From the NCBI RefSeq assembly GCF_033115175.1, contig NW_026909534.1, forward strand, positions 705,701-769,700: 64,000 nucleotides of DNA. Direction: 5' to 3'. The notes beneath the pieces were generated by a model. The model was given only the letters and a program-made list of their open reading frames with translations, was not told the DNA's origin and made no database searches. Each line of letters starts with the position of its first letter. Positions within the stretch are counted from its first letter, which is position 1. This DNA comes from Lepus europaeus (lineage: Eukaryota > Chordata > Mammalia > Lagomorpha > Leporidae). Both the position numbers and the translations under genes were made by a program. Below, piece after piece: positions 42,201 through 54,611 of the stretch.

Positions 42201-44823
42201 GTATGGCTGGCACAGCTCCCACCTGGACTGCTGATGGGCTGGCTCCCCCTCATCCTGGGCACCTATTGCAGTGTAGTGCCTGTAGAGTTGTGTGGTGAAC
42301 ACCCTGACTCTCCCCATCTCTGGGCCATGGAGTCAGGGGGTGGACTCATGCCAGGAGCAAGCCTACCACCAGCACCACATTGTGACCCTGGCTGAAGTCC
42401 CTGCAGAGCCAGGAGCTCCCTATGAGGCTGTGCCCCCTTCCCTGACAAGCCTTGCCCAGCTACACAGGGGCCCCAGACTTCTCTCATTCAACATTTCACT
42501 TTTTATCCCAGATTTCTGCATAAGTAGAACTTGAAGCTTTGATGCTTTATTTATTTTATAATCAGGTTTAACTGCTTCCCACATTGCCAGATGTTCCTTC
42601 CCCCTGCTGGTTTTAATTTCCTCTGGAAAACGGAGTGCAGGCCAGTAGGACCAGCCCAGGTGTTGGTGCAGGCAACCATGCACCCCCAGACCTCTCTCCT
42701 GCCTTCAGGCTCCCTACCACCAGTCCTGGGCTCCCTGTGTTCCTGGGCTCCCTGTGTTCCTGCACCCCTGTTAATATGAGTGCTGCTGAATCAGCGCACA
42801 CATGCAGGCAAATTACAGAGACAGGGAAGAACCAGCTCATGAAAGAGGCTGAAATAAACAGCAGGGGCACTTGGGGACCTGGAGGCAGATGAATTTGGTT
42901 ACCATTGGAAAAGGCACGGTCATCAGGTTTTCTTCCTGGATCTGAGCTGTGGTGTAGGAGTGTTTCGCCATGGGAGAGCCAGAGGTTCGGATCCTAGTTT
43001 TGAAATTTCTCCCCTAGACCATCCTGGGGGCTGCCTTAGACTCAGCTGCTCTTTCTTTGTGTGGTGCAGGCACGTGATTCACTGAAGGACCCTCTGCCCC
43101 AGTCACAGGGCACCAGCACCATGGTCTGCTCCCACTGCAGGGGAGTCAGAGGCTGTTATTAACACTGCTGGAAAAAATTAAATAAGCAAAGAGGAGTCCT
43201 TGTCCTTAAATTTCCTCTAAGAGATATCGATTACATTTTCTGTGTTTCCTAGGAAACTAGCTCAGTGTGAAAATATATTCTTTGTCTTCTGCTCTTGGTA
43301 AAATTGTTTGAAACATCAAAACTCACAAAAGATTTTTTCATAGGAGATTTGCACAGCATTAAGAAAAACTTAATTTGCAGTTTGCTGCGCTCAAGGCAGT
43401 GCACCTGTCTCACAGGCTGAATGCCACAGATTATATTTGTTGAAAACTGGTGAGACGATGTAATCATTTCTGAAGTGTCTGTGAAATCAAATCTTGCTGT
43501 CTTTTTCCCTGCAAATCCTGAGTCTTTTCCCTTCAAGACACACAAATTGCATTGACTGCTGAAGTAGTCTTAGGAGATTCTTATCAGTGTTTACACAACA
43601 GAGCATTAAGGAAGGGAAACAATCTTTTCTCTCCCCTCCCCTCTCTCTCCTATCCTCTTTCCCTCTTTCCCTCCCTCTGTTGTCCATCCTCTTCTCCATC
43701 CCTGCCTCCCCTCTCACATATCAGGCTTGTGTGAGTGCTTGGTCTGTACAGAGTCGAGGGGCCTGGGGTCCCCAGTGCTACCCTAGGGTGGAATCCACCA
43801 GAGTCTTGGTCACCTCTGATGGGTGTCCTGGTCTCAGCATGGCCAGCTCATCTTGTGGTTTTGCAAAGGGCTGAGGTATTGGGTGTGCACTGGGCTGGGG
43901 ATCTGCTGAAGGTGAAGGGCACAGGCAGGTTTTCCCTGAGTTTCAGATGTGGGCATTGCAGCCTGCACACCTCATCAGTGAGAGCCACCAGAGAACAGGA
44001 TGAGAGCCTGGCTTCCTGTGCCCCAGCTGTTCCTGGGCACACGGCCCTGAGTGTTGGTGGGATCCCACCCCTGGTGGGGGAATGACCGAGGCCGCTTCTG
44101 ACATGTCCGAGCCCCAAGCCAGCCGATGAGACAGAGATGGAAAGGACTGGCTGCGGGGTGACCTCATGGTAGGAATGGCAGCTTTCACATCTCTGTAGTG
44201 CAGCTGCCACATCTATTGAATGGACATGGCAGAGGAACCTATCTGATGTGGTTCTTGGGAGGATACAGTGGCCTGGTGCCCAGGAAACCTGGCGCAGGGA
44301 CTGGCCCTGCTGAGTGTGCAGCTGACACTCCGTGGGGAGTGGCTCACTTTTGGTGCCATGTGGAGACTGCTCCTCACCATGTGTCATCTGATAATGAGAG
44401 CTTGATGTAGCAAATGGTGCTCTGGGCACCTCCAACCTGGCAGGCTCAGAGAGACATGGAAGTATAGAGGTGAAAAAGGTACCATTTCTGCTCTTGTCAT
44501 GCTTATAATCTAAAGAGGGAGCAGAGCTTTGCAATGTGTGGTGATGTGCCAGGAGAGGGCACCCAGACCATGTGCAGGTCAGGAGCACCATATGTCTTGT
44601 GTGTTCCTGTGAGACAGAGGAAGGTACAATGCTGGTTTCCTGACACAGGCTGACTACACTCAAGGTGCACAACACGATGATCTGGCATACTGGTCACTAT
44701 GACCAAGTCGACACATCCAGATCGTGTTCCTCTTGTAACAGAGTTTGTGTCCTCTGCCCAACATCTCCCTGGCTCTCCCACCCCAGCAACCACCAATCCA
44801 GTCTCTGCTATTGTGCCAGCTAC
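39246..44823. other. Gene-free interval
   Basis: No intact or broken gene recognised in 5.6 kb. It contains the TG microsatellite at 40010-40310 and a CT-rich stretch near 43618-43700. Open frames of up to 275 codons exist on both strands but have no homology I can name, and GC-rich chance explains them. Confidence 0.45.
40010..40310. repeat. TG-rich microsatellite tract
   Basis: Irregular TGTGTG/CATG words over 300 bases (GTGTGTTTGTGTGTGAA, GTGTGTGTGTCTTATGG), with no fixed unit. Confidence 0.8.
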
Positions 44824-46135
44824 TTTGCTAGATTCCATGTGTAGGTGAGGTCATGCAGTATTTGTCCTTCTGTGTCTGGCCTAATTTATTTAGCATAATG
44901 TCGTCTACATTCACCTGTGTCTCAAGTGACTGCATTTCATTATTTTAATAGTTGAGTAATAGTCCATTTTATACACACACCACAATTTGTCCATTCATCC
45001 ATCTATGGAGGCTTATGTTGTTCTGTGTTGTGGCTATTGTGGATGGTGCTGCAATGGACATGGGATGCAGATAAGTCTTCCACACCCTGATCTCACTTCT
45101 TTGGGACCCCTACCCTGTTGTGGTTTGAGGAGTAATTTGGGTGTCCCCCAGAGACCCATGTGTTGGACTCTTGATCCCCAGAGACTTATATGAATGCATT
45201 ACGGGCACTGTGTTCAATCCAATTTCGATCTCAGAAGCGGAGGCCTTAGAAAGTGATCAGAGTGGGTGAGGATGAGAGGCTGGAGTCCTGTGATCAACTC
45301 TATGTGGCTCTTTGGAGAGAGACGTGTGCTTTGAAGGAAGAGCCTGCTCCAGCCCCTGCTCCCTGGCCTGCCCCATGAGTGCGCTTCTGCCCCGCATCTG
45401 CTTTATTCAGCTTCCCCCAGGTGCAGCACCTCAGACTGTGGCCCCCTGAGCTGTAAGCTGAAATTGACCTCTCTGAAACTGCTCCTGTCAGGTGTTGTGA
45501 AATGTTGTGAAAAGCTAACGAATACAGACCCAGAGGTAGGACTGCTGGGTTGGATGGCAGATCTGCTTGTCACTTTTGAAGGTCCTCCATCCTGTTTTCC
45601 ATGATGGCTGTAGTAATGTACATTCTGACCCACAGTGTGTGGAGTGTCACCTTCTCCATGTCCTTCCCAGCAGTGGTGATCTGACAGATGTGAAGTGACA
45701 TCTCACTGTGCCATTTTGACTTGAGTTTTTCTGATCAGTATCAATGTAGAGTGCCTTTTCATAGATCTGTTGGCCATTTTTAGATTTCCTTTGGAATGAG
45801 ATCCTTTACCAGTTTTAAAAATTCAATTTGTAGTTTTTGCTATTGAGTCTTGTGAATTCCTTATAAATTTTGGATATTAATCAGAAATATGGTTTGCAAG
45901 TATATTCTGCTCTTCCACAGTTGATTTTCCATTCTTTTCACTGGTTGTATTGCTGTACAGAAGCTTTTCAATTGAATGTCCCATGTGTTTATTCTTGCTC
46001 TTGTTGCCTGTTCTTTTAGTGTCCTATATAAAAAGTTATCATCAAGGTCAGTGTCAAGGAATCTTCCTCCTTCTGTTTTCTTCTAGAGGTTTTATACCTT
46101 CAGACTGTATGTGTAATCTTTACTCTGCATTCCTT
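44824..46135 (-). mobile_element. Old mammalian L1, 3' part of ORF2
   Basis: The + strand shows the reverse complement of the L1 ORF2 end: TAGTCCATTTTATACACACA, CATTCATCCATCTATGGAGG, and GCTATTGTGGATGGTGCTGC. It runs left to right from the ORF2 3' end into more upstream sequence ending near CTTGCTCTTGTTGCCTGTTC. A MaLR LTR interrupts it at 45116-45526. It is strongly diverged and has no usable frame. Confidence 0.82.
45116..45526 (+). mobile_element. MaLR-type solo LTR inserted in the L1
   Basis: Starts TGTTGTGGTTTGAGGAG and ends AAGCTAACGAATACA, the typical ends of mammalian MaLR LTRs, about 410 bases long. The L1 sequence continues on both sides, and TACCC/GACCC borders the insert as a five-base target duplication with one change. 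It is an old fossil LTR without internal region. Confidence 0.78.
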
Positions 46136-46480
46136 TTAAAAGCAATACAATCTGCTGAGTTTTATCAGTGCACATGGCCCAAAGTCTTCATTTCCCTGCT
46201 TCTCTGGCTGTTTGGTGTGGCTCTGGGATTCTGTGCCTTCCCGTGGGATGTGAGTGAAAGTGTTCCTTCTGTGTGGCTCCTGGGTTAGTTAGTAAAAATT
46301 ACTGGGTCTGTTGCACCCACTGCCTCTCTGCCCTTCCTGTTCACTGAGAGACTGGCACAATTAGAAAAGCTCCTGGAATCCAATTAGAGTCTGAAGCTGG
46401 ATGGCACAAACTGAGCCTGTGGAGCCATCTGCCAACACTGCACCACATGCTTTGGGGCTGTCACCTGAGAGGTAGATCAA
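46136..46480. other. Unassigned sequence
   Basis: Between the L1 fragment and the next SINE. Nothing recognised. Confidence 0.4.
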
Positions 46481-46489
46481 ATTCTACCT

Positions 46490-46835
46490 TTTTTCCTTTT
46501 CATTTTTTTCTTTCCTCTTTTTTCCCCCCATTTTATCCAAAAGACAGAAAGAGAGAGAAAGAGACAGATGTACAGATACATAGAGATCTTCCACCCACTG
46601 GTTCATTCCCTAAATGCCTGCAATGGCCAGGGCTGGACCAGGCCAAAGCTAGGAGCCTGGCATTGAATCTGTGTCTCCCACATGGGTGGTAGGGGGCTCA
46701 AAGACTTGAGCCATTCCATTTGCTTCTGAGGGTGCACTTCAGCAGGAAACAAGATGGGACTCCAGCCAGGCACTCTGACATGGGAGGTGGTCATCCCAAG
46801 CGGCAGCTTATTGATTGTGCCCAGTGCCCACTCCG
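46490..46835 (-). mobile_element. Older-type C-repeat SINE, diverged
   Basis: Reverse body words (ATCTTCCACCCACTGGTTCA, GGGGGCTCAAAGACTTGAGC) and a head near GATTGTGCCCAGTGCCC. Confidence 0.7.
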
Positions 46836-47239
46836 AATTTGTCTATTTCAGACTGCATGTTCTGAGTTACTCTTTTCAGAAGCTAATAGAGGATGGTCTT
46901 GGCAGTGCGGTGGATTAGAAATGGGGACACCTCCTTTTTGCCACCAGTGTGTGGCAAGCAACTCTCAGGTTGTGATTTCTTCATCTTTAAAGACAGCTAT
47001 TGAACCAGGTCTCTGGGCACCATGAGATGTGCCCTTATATTCCATGTGCTGCTTCGGAGTGAAAACAGAGTCTTCCTGTTGAAAGGAGTGGCAAGAACTC
47101 ACGGCAGGAGGCAGGAATAGGCTAAGGATGGAGGGAGCAGCACTTCCCCCCTGGGGCCACCTGCAGCTGAAGATGGAAACTCTCCAGGCCCAGACAGAGG
47201 AGCACACAGATGCATTTGGGGAAACAGTTGTGAGGGAAT

Positions 47240-47596
47240 CAGCTCTGGCATTGTGGTACAGTTGGTGAACCTGCAGAGTATGACACTTGTATCTCATAAT
47301 GCCTGGGATTTAGTTCTGTCTCTGCTTCTGATCTAGCTTCCTGCCAGTAGACACCCTGGGAGGCAGCAGGTGATGGCTCAAATCCTTGTGCACCTGTCAC
47401 CCATGTGAGGGACCCACATGGAGTTCCAGACTTCTGACTCCAGCTCTCTGCTAATGCACACGCTGCTGGTGATAGCGCAAGTGCATGGGTCCCTGTTACC
47501 CACATGGGAGATCCCAGTTGAGTTTCTGGCTCCTATCTTTGGCCTGCCCCTGCCCCTGCTGTTGTGGGTGTTTGGGGAAACAAAGCACCAAATGGA

Positions 47597-47638
<42 letters not shown>

Positions 47639-47690
47639 ATCTCTATCTCTCTCCTTTTCAAATCAACAAAAAAGTGAATAAATAAACTAA
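47240..47690 (+). mobile_element. Older-type C-repeat SINE with an internal duplication or nested copy
   Basis: The head GGCATTGTGGTACAGTTGGT is followed by two successive body sections: CTTCCTGCCAGTAGACACCC at about 47337 and CTCTCTGCTAATGCACACGC at about 47444. Then come a TC run (47601-47632) and the tail TTTTCAAATCAACAAAAAAG. It is longer than a normal copy by about one body length. Confidence 0.72.
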
Positions 47691-50215
47691 AAACGGAAAT
47701 AGTAAATTGCCATAGCAGACAGATAAGCTCAGGAGTGCAGGTGCCATTTGCTGGTCACAGGCACCATGAAATAAGGTAGCAGGTGGATTTCCAGTTGTGC
47801 TCTCTGCTGTGCATTCTGCCACCTTCTCAAGACCTGAGGGTCTTGCCCAGAGATCACAGATGAGGCCAATCAGGCAGAAGAGCCCTAGGGGTAGGGGACA
47901 TGGAGATCAGGGAGGGAATGGCCAGTTCTCCCCAGACCCTGTACATCTGGGAACAAAGGGGACTGAGTGACAGTGTTCAGAGATCCCAGGCCTGGAGTGG
48001 GCATCAGGTAGAGATGGCCACCCCTGTGGAAAAGACCAGAATTCTTTATCAGGCCCAGCAAGGCTTCTGTATCCCCAGGCCCGCCTTGATGTTTTGTTGA
48101 CAGATAAGGAGAATAGGGGACAGAGAAAGACATTTCATGGTCAGTAGGATGGGGGCTCACATCCTTTAACGTGATGTCTGAAAGGTTGAGGGCTTGTCCA
48201 TGCACTATGTGGTGAAGGCAGGTGCAGTACATTTTTGCCAGCACTGGTAGAATGCTCCCCACTGCTGATATTTCCTCTCCTCACCAAGGCTTTTTTGCAG
48301 ATGTAGACAACACGGTGCCAAGAGTTGGATTTGCTGGCCCAAATGGCCAGGCCAGCTCTAACTGGAACCCAGGCGCACAGACTCACAACAGGACCTGCTG
48401 TCTTGGAAGCCACACCAGGCTACCACCTTAGAGATGATGGTCACCAGGAGCCCCCACCTTACGGTGAGTCATGCTGGGGCCGGAGCTGGCTCTGTGAGCC
48501 CCAGTTGAGTCATTAGGACTGTTCTGGGTCACTGTCTCCCAATTACAAGAGCATCCCTTTGGTTTTTGTTTGGAAAGCCCTGCAGATGGAGTGACAAGGA
48601 AAGGTTTTGATCTTGCTTTGCAGGCACCCAGTTAAAATGAGATGCAGTTGCTCCAACACATAGTAATTTTCACCTTGCTTACTTTGGCTGCCGCGCCAAC
48701 CTTGCCCTACTAACTTATACTGTTTAAATTAGAGTCAGACAACATGGCTAGATGTAGCTGCTTCTAGTCATACACACCAGTCTCACATCATCTCCTCTCC
48801 CCAAGCAAGAGAGGTCACCACAGCCCTTCCCTTCACCATGGAAGCCGAATGGGATTAAGCTGCAGTTCGTCAACAAAATTAAACATCAGTAAGAATTCAA
48901 AGCAGCCACACTTATATCAACCTTCAACCATGTTGCTCCTCTGCCTCTTTCTCCCCACCCCCCACAACACATCACTGTCATGTCCCCTGCAAAGGCAGGG
49001 CAGATCTTCAGAACAGTACAGCCCATGCAGTGCACACTTTGGAATATGTAACTTCCTTTTTAACTGCAGGCTCTTGACTGTGACCCATGAGATGGGAGGG
49101 AGGCAGCTGTTTGCACAGTGCCTCTCTTCACAGAGTGCACATGTGCTCCTTCCCACAGCTGCCTTGGTAGATGCCCTCCATGTCCCCATACTGACCAGCA
49201 GGCATATCTGGGACTGTGAAAGGCTTTTGTCTTCTTGAGGTCGTGTGTTGAGTGCTGGGTGGGGGGTATCTGAGCAGGAACTCCATGTGGTGACACTAGG
49301 GAGGAGATGGTCAGCCTATCTCTGCCATGGGCACTCACGGCTGACAGACTGCAGGGGGTGAGTGTGGGGTGGTGACAGGGATTGTGGGGCCAAGATGTGG
49401 AGGAGGAATAGCTGGGAGGAGCTACCTCTGCCTCTATCTCCCACTGGAGGCTCTTCCAGGCTCAATCTTTCAGCGTGTCCATCGGCAATGATGCCGGAGT
49501 GCTCCTTGGGCAGAGTGGCCTAGAGGGCTGGCATGAAAAGCCAGCAGCTGCTTCACACATGTAGTCCTTCCTGTCACCCTCTCACTCTGGTGTCTCAACA
49601 TCTTGGGTTTATTTGTGCTGATTGCCCAGCTGGAGATGCTTGGCCTCCAGTGAAGGTAAAAATGTGGGGACATTCGTGTCTGTGCTGCCTGCTCCACTGG
49701 CACTAGCGCCATGGAGCAGATTAAGATGCAAACTGGAGGTGCTGTTGATGTAAACTGTTGTTGCTAGTGACAACTGGAAGCCCTGTCCCCCTGTGTAGGG
49801 GCCTGTTCCCCTTTCCATTTTCTTTCTGAAATCCATGCTTTTGCAGTGACTTGGGACTGCATGTACTAAGTGTCCAGTCCTTGCACCAGAGAAATGACCT
49901 TGAGCTGGGCCTGTATTCTCACCACTCTGTGACCTGTGCATCGGAAAGAGAGTGACTGGATGCCAGCCTGGATTTCTATCTATTCTTTCCTGTCCTAGTA
50001 AACCCCTGGGGGTCAAATTGTGTCTGTGTCCCTTATCTGCTGGTATCCTGGCATTTGTGTCTGAGGTCACCTTTATCTGTTTTTTTCTCCTGTTGTTGGA
50101 AACCACCCTTCAAGAATGCTCCTGATTTCACAGTTACCTGCTCTCCCTGCTGCTGCAGCCGAGAGAGATCACCGCTAGCTGAGCAATGACTGCTCTCAGA
50201 ATACTAATGGTTCAG
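47691..50215. other. Gene-free interval
   Basis: 2.5 kb with no recognised gene or repeat. One stretch (about 48300-48465) is preceded by TTTTTTGCAG and followed by GTGAGTCA and is open on the + strand, so it looks exon-like. I do not recognise its protein and think chance likely. Confidence 0.4.
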
Positions 50216-50537
50216 GCTGGTGCCATGGCTCACTAGGCTAATCCTCCACCTGCGGCACCAGCACCCCAGGTTCTAGTCCCAGTCGGGGTGCCAGTTCTGT
50301 CCTGGTTGCTCCTCTTCCAGTCCAGCTCTCTGCTGTGGCCCAGGAAGGCAGTGGAGGATGGCCCAGGTCCTTGGGTCCTGCACCCGCATGGGAGACCAGG
50401 AGGAAGCACCTGGCTCCTGGCTTCAGATCAGCGCAGCGCCCCGACCATAGCAGCCATTTGGGGAGTGAGCCAATGGAAGGAAGACCTTTCTCTCTGTCTC
50501 TCTCTCTCACTGTCTAACTCTGCCTGTCAAAAAAAAT
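50216..50537 (+). mobile_element. Young C-repeat SINE with target duplication
   Basis: A complete younger-type copy. ATACTAATGGTTC stands on both sides. Confidence 0.93.
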
Positions 50538-53330
50538 ACTAATGGTTCTTGGGAGGCTGATTAGGATGAGTAAGAAAGTCATTGGCCACCCTAGCTGAAG
50601 ATTGCAGCTGCCAGGGATAGCAGCTGCCAAACCCACATTTTGACCTCCACAGCAGGGCTGGCACTGAGTGGCATCCGTGGGTGCACGTGTGTATGTGTGC
50701 AGCTGCCTCTCTTCATTTTCTCAGGTTTCATTTCCATTCACTGGAGGCACATCTGCACATCTTCCTGTCCAGCCACGTTTAATGCCCATCAGTTCAGCCT
50801 TCACCCTCTGAGAGGTCATGGGCCCACCTCCACCCCCCAGGGGAGTCAGTGAGAAGGACTTGTGATCCTCCCAGTGCAATGCTAAAGACCCCATCTGTCT
50901 GGTGGCCCCAATCAGTAAATGGGAGCCCTCCTGCGCCACTTCTGGATCAGGGTTGCCGCCACCTAGTCCTGAGACAAGTGGGGCCCTAGCTCCTGGGGCC
51001 AACAGCCCAGTCCAGAGACGTGCTGTTCTTAATCACATGGTTCAGTTCCTTAGCACACTGGGTGTCTTTCTGACTCTTGCACCAGTTGAATGTCTGTTTG
51101 TTTTGGAAGAGCTTTTGCTTCTGCAGTGAAAGCTGGGCAGGGGATTCTGGGGCACTAAAAGGCTGAGCAATGGAGACCAGACAGTGTGACTTGGCCCAGC
51201 ACTTGCAAAAAACACTCAGGACCCATATGTCAGCTCAGGGCCTCCAGAATGCCCAGCATAGGGACAGCCACCGTGCAGGGGCAACAGCAAAGACCTCTGC
51301 AGAAACTCCAACCCTAGTCCCCCACAGACAAGGCAGTTAGAAGTTGTACTGTGCCATCTGAGCAGACACCTCCCTGGGAGGCCCTGTCACCTCTGCAACA
51401 GACCAGTACCAAAGGCCACCAGATGGTCAGTGCCAGCTTGTACTGCACAGTTTGGAGCTCCTGTCCATGGCCTAGCTTTGGCTGGGATGAAGGAGCTGAA
51501 GGGCTTCCAGGATAAAGGCATGTTGAGCAAGGCAGAGATGCAGCCCGTGAGCTGCTGCTGTGCCACAACACAGATGATGAAAATGGAGATAAAAGACAAA
51601 GACTATCAACTACACACTATAGGCCACAGTGGTGCCTGGGGCCTGCAGAGCACCCTTCGTTCCTAGTAAGAGACTACAAAAGCCCCCTGCCCCACTGCTG
51701 AACAAATGAAAATCAAGTGGCATGGAAACACACTCCATGCTGTGCCTCTATCCACCACAACAAAAAGATAAACACACACACACACTAAAAAACAAATTCT
51801 TTCTCCCAGCAATGTCTCCCACTCACTGTGGTACTTGGCCATGCACTGGGGCCCCTTGGTGAGCATAGCAGAGGCTGGCCCACCATGTCTATTTTCATTT
51901 CTCTGCCTTGTGTGCATTGCATGTATATGCATGGCACCCAGCTTGGAGACACCACCCAGGTACCTGCCCAACCGTACATGGCATGGTCTCCAGCCAGTTG
52001 GTAGGGGGGTTTGCTGGCTCATGAGAACATGGCCTGATTGAAATGATCTGAGGATGTAAGGGATGGGGGGGCTCTGGAGGTGGGAGGGGGATCTGTCACC
52101 CACAGCCCAGGGACCCATGCTTGGCAGTCTCGGGGTGGGTGAGTTGGCATGCCCAGACTGCCACATCACAACCACCACCCCTGCATTCTCCTTTATTCTG
52201 TCTGATTCCAGTCTTCCAAGGGACTGGAGGGATGAGGAAGTGTCAATACCTGCATTTATTTCAAAAGGGTTATTGGTGGTGGTGGGGAATGCTGATCATA
52301 TGGACAGTTCACAGTGAACACAACTCAGGGTATAAGGCACAAATTTACATGTGGAAAACAGACTATTCAGAGATGTCACTCCACAAGAATCCCGTGTGAT
52401 CAGATCATTCGCTTATGCAAGAGAGCAGCTGGTATACCATTGCTTCACACTGTCGGTGGACTTTGCTGTCTCAAATGCATGGTGCAATGAGCAGTGACCC
52501 ACAAGCTGGTGCCTCCACAGAGACAGGGACCCATGGCAAAGCAAGGCTGGCAGCAGTGGGCACTGGATGCCACTCCAACAGTTTCTCTCCTGCTTGCTTT
52601 TGAAGTCTGAATCTGGAAGGACTTGTCAACTCATTATTTTGGGTTTTTTGCATGTTATAGGCCAGAGGAGACCTGACCAGCAAATTAAGTGGTAGGTTTT
52701 AACAACTATTCCTTTCTTAACTTTTTCCTGTAGCTACAGACCAAACATTCCAAACACAGCCTCCAAATTCAATCCACAACATATCTACTCAGTGAATTTA
52801 TTGTAAAAGTAAAGAAACTCAATTATTCCAATTAATGGATTTCATGTTAAATAGTTTAACATTCACTGAGCTTGAGAAGAGCTGTTCATAGGATGATATG
52901 TGGAAGAGTCCTTTCCTTAGGGAAAAAGAAAAAGGGCCAACAATAAATAGTGACTTGCATTAACAGTCACATTATTTCATTAGAGTGAGAGGAGCAGAAA
53001 TATATGACATCAATACCCAGCAGGCACTTATGAGCTAGAACAGAGAGCTATAACACTGGGAGGCCTTTCACAGTATCTGTGCACAGGGAGCTTCTGCCAG
53101 GGTTAAAGTCTAAGTTAGAATCATCAAGGAGTTCTTTTCTTGGTATTTTTCTGATTTTTATGATTAAAAAATGTATCTGTTGGAAACAGCCTGTGCAGTC
53201 ACAGACAAGACTCTGTAGTTCCTGTTCATGTGTGTGTACTGTGTGGTGTGCACAGAGCATGAGTGGGTGCATGTTTTTGGCTCATGTTTGTGATGCCAGC
53301 ATCCTTTGTGGATGACACCTGCTGCAGGGT
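50538..53330. other. Gene-free interval
   Basis: 2.8 kb without a recognised gene. An open - strand frame at 51387-51599 and others nearby have no family match that I know. Confidence 0.4.
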
Positions 53331-53339
53331 GTGGGGAAA

Positions 53340-54608
53340 AGATGAGGAGGAGGTTTGAGGTGAGTCCTGCCGTGGCAAACCTTCACCACCAAGCCATGTT
53401 GCCCTGCTCTCTGTGTACCCATGTTCTGGGGAGGCAGGCCCTGCGGCCTCAGCTCTGTGCATCCTCCTGGCTGCTGGGGGCACCTCTGGGCCTGCTGGTG
53501 GACTCCTGACCCCTCCCCTTGGGATTATGTACACACATCACTGGGCTTCATGGAGGTCAGGGAGGGTTTGGGGGGCACATCAGGCTTTAAAGAGGGCATA
53601 CGCTTCAACTCTGGTTTGCTCAGCAAGCTGTAGCTGCTGAGGTCCGGCTGCCTAGCCACTGTCCCCCAGGGCTGACCATGGATGGAGTCTGTCCTCTGTG
53701 GGGTGGGGAGGGAGCCAGGGGCAGGTTGGTGGCTGCAGATGAGCAAGTTGGTTGGGGTAGCCATAGGAGGAGGAGTGGTGCATCTTTAGCCAGTTGCTCA
53801 GCCCATTCTGGAACAGAGATGCCCCTGGGAGGCTGAGCAAGGCTTCATGCTGGGGACCCTTCAGAAGCAGGCTATCCAGGTGCTCCAGGAGGCTCACCAG
53901 GGGGCCAGGACACTTGCTGCCCAGGTGCTCCTTGATGGTCTTGTACTCCAGTGTGGCTCCCTGCTCCTCCAGCACCCCCTGGACCACCTCACTCATCTTG
54001 GGCTGCTCCATGAACTCATGCTAGTAGTTTTGCTGTGCAGTAATGGGCAGCACCGCCACCCTGGGGATGAGGCTGGGTGATGATGCCCATAGTGGCAGGT
54101 CTGTAGGGATCACAGGTGAGCCTAGGGGTGCCATGACCTTGGTACAGGAGTTAATGAGGTTCTGGCTCCACTCCCACACCCTGCTGCCCCAGCTTGGCTT
54201 CCTCTTCTGCTGCAGCAAGGGTGTGGACTCCAGGGTGGCAAGGCGGTGAGGTCCAGGTGATGTTGGTCAGCCTTGATGAGCACCTTGGCCATGCTGCTGG
54301 GCATGGCCAGCTTGCCATTGTGCAAGAACAGCATGAGGATGGCCTCCAGCTTCAGCTCCCTGGCCTGGGAGTCCCCAAAGAGGCCACTGAGCTTGGTGAC
54401 GCTGCTCATGAAGGCCTGGTGGGAATGCACCAGCTCCTTGTCCCTGCGCTGCCCTGAGGCCCCATCCTTGTACCAGTGGTTGCACATGCAGTAGACAATG
54501 ATGCTGGAAAACATGGCTCCCATGACGAATGCCAGGATGGCGGCGATGGCAGGAAGGTCATGTGAACCAGTTGGCAGTGGTCTTTAAGGTAACTCTCACA
54601 CATCAGTC
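53340..54608 (-). pseudogene. SEMA6A: SEMA6A last coding exon, broken copy with some 3' UTR
   Basis: SEMA6A is a membrane semaphorin, a guidance ligand/receptor acting with plexin-A. The last exon encodes its membrane helix and cytoplasmic tail. Read on the - strand from 54608: ESYLKDHCQLV, then (shifted frame) AIAAILAFVMGAMFSSIIVY, SSVTKLSGLFGDSQAR, VLIKADQHHLDLTALP, QNLINSCTKVMAPLGSPVIP, ATLEYKTIKEHLGS and KMHHSSSYG. After an internal loss it ends MPSLKPDVPPKPSLTSMKPS DVCT with a TAA at 53525. At least three frame breaks separate these blocks. The bases before 54608 read TATTACAG, as at an intron end, and no poly(A) tail is seen, so a DNA-level fragment is more likely than a retrocopy. Earlier exons are not found. 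Confidence 0.88.
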
Positions 54609-54611
54609 CTG

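Noticed and set aside
48250-48480. A new exon with acceptor TTTTTTGCAG and donor GTGAGT
   Set aside because: The encoded residues match nothing I know, and no neighbouring exons are seen; chance splice-like borders are common.
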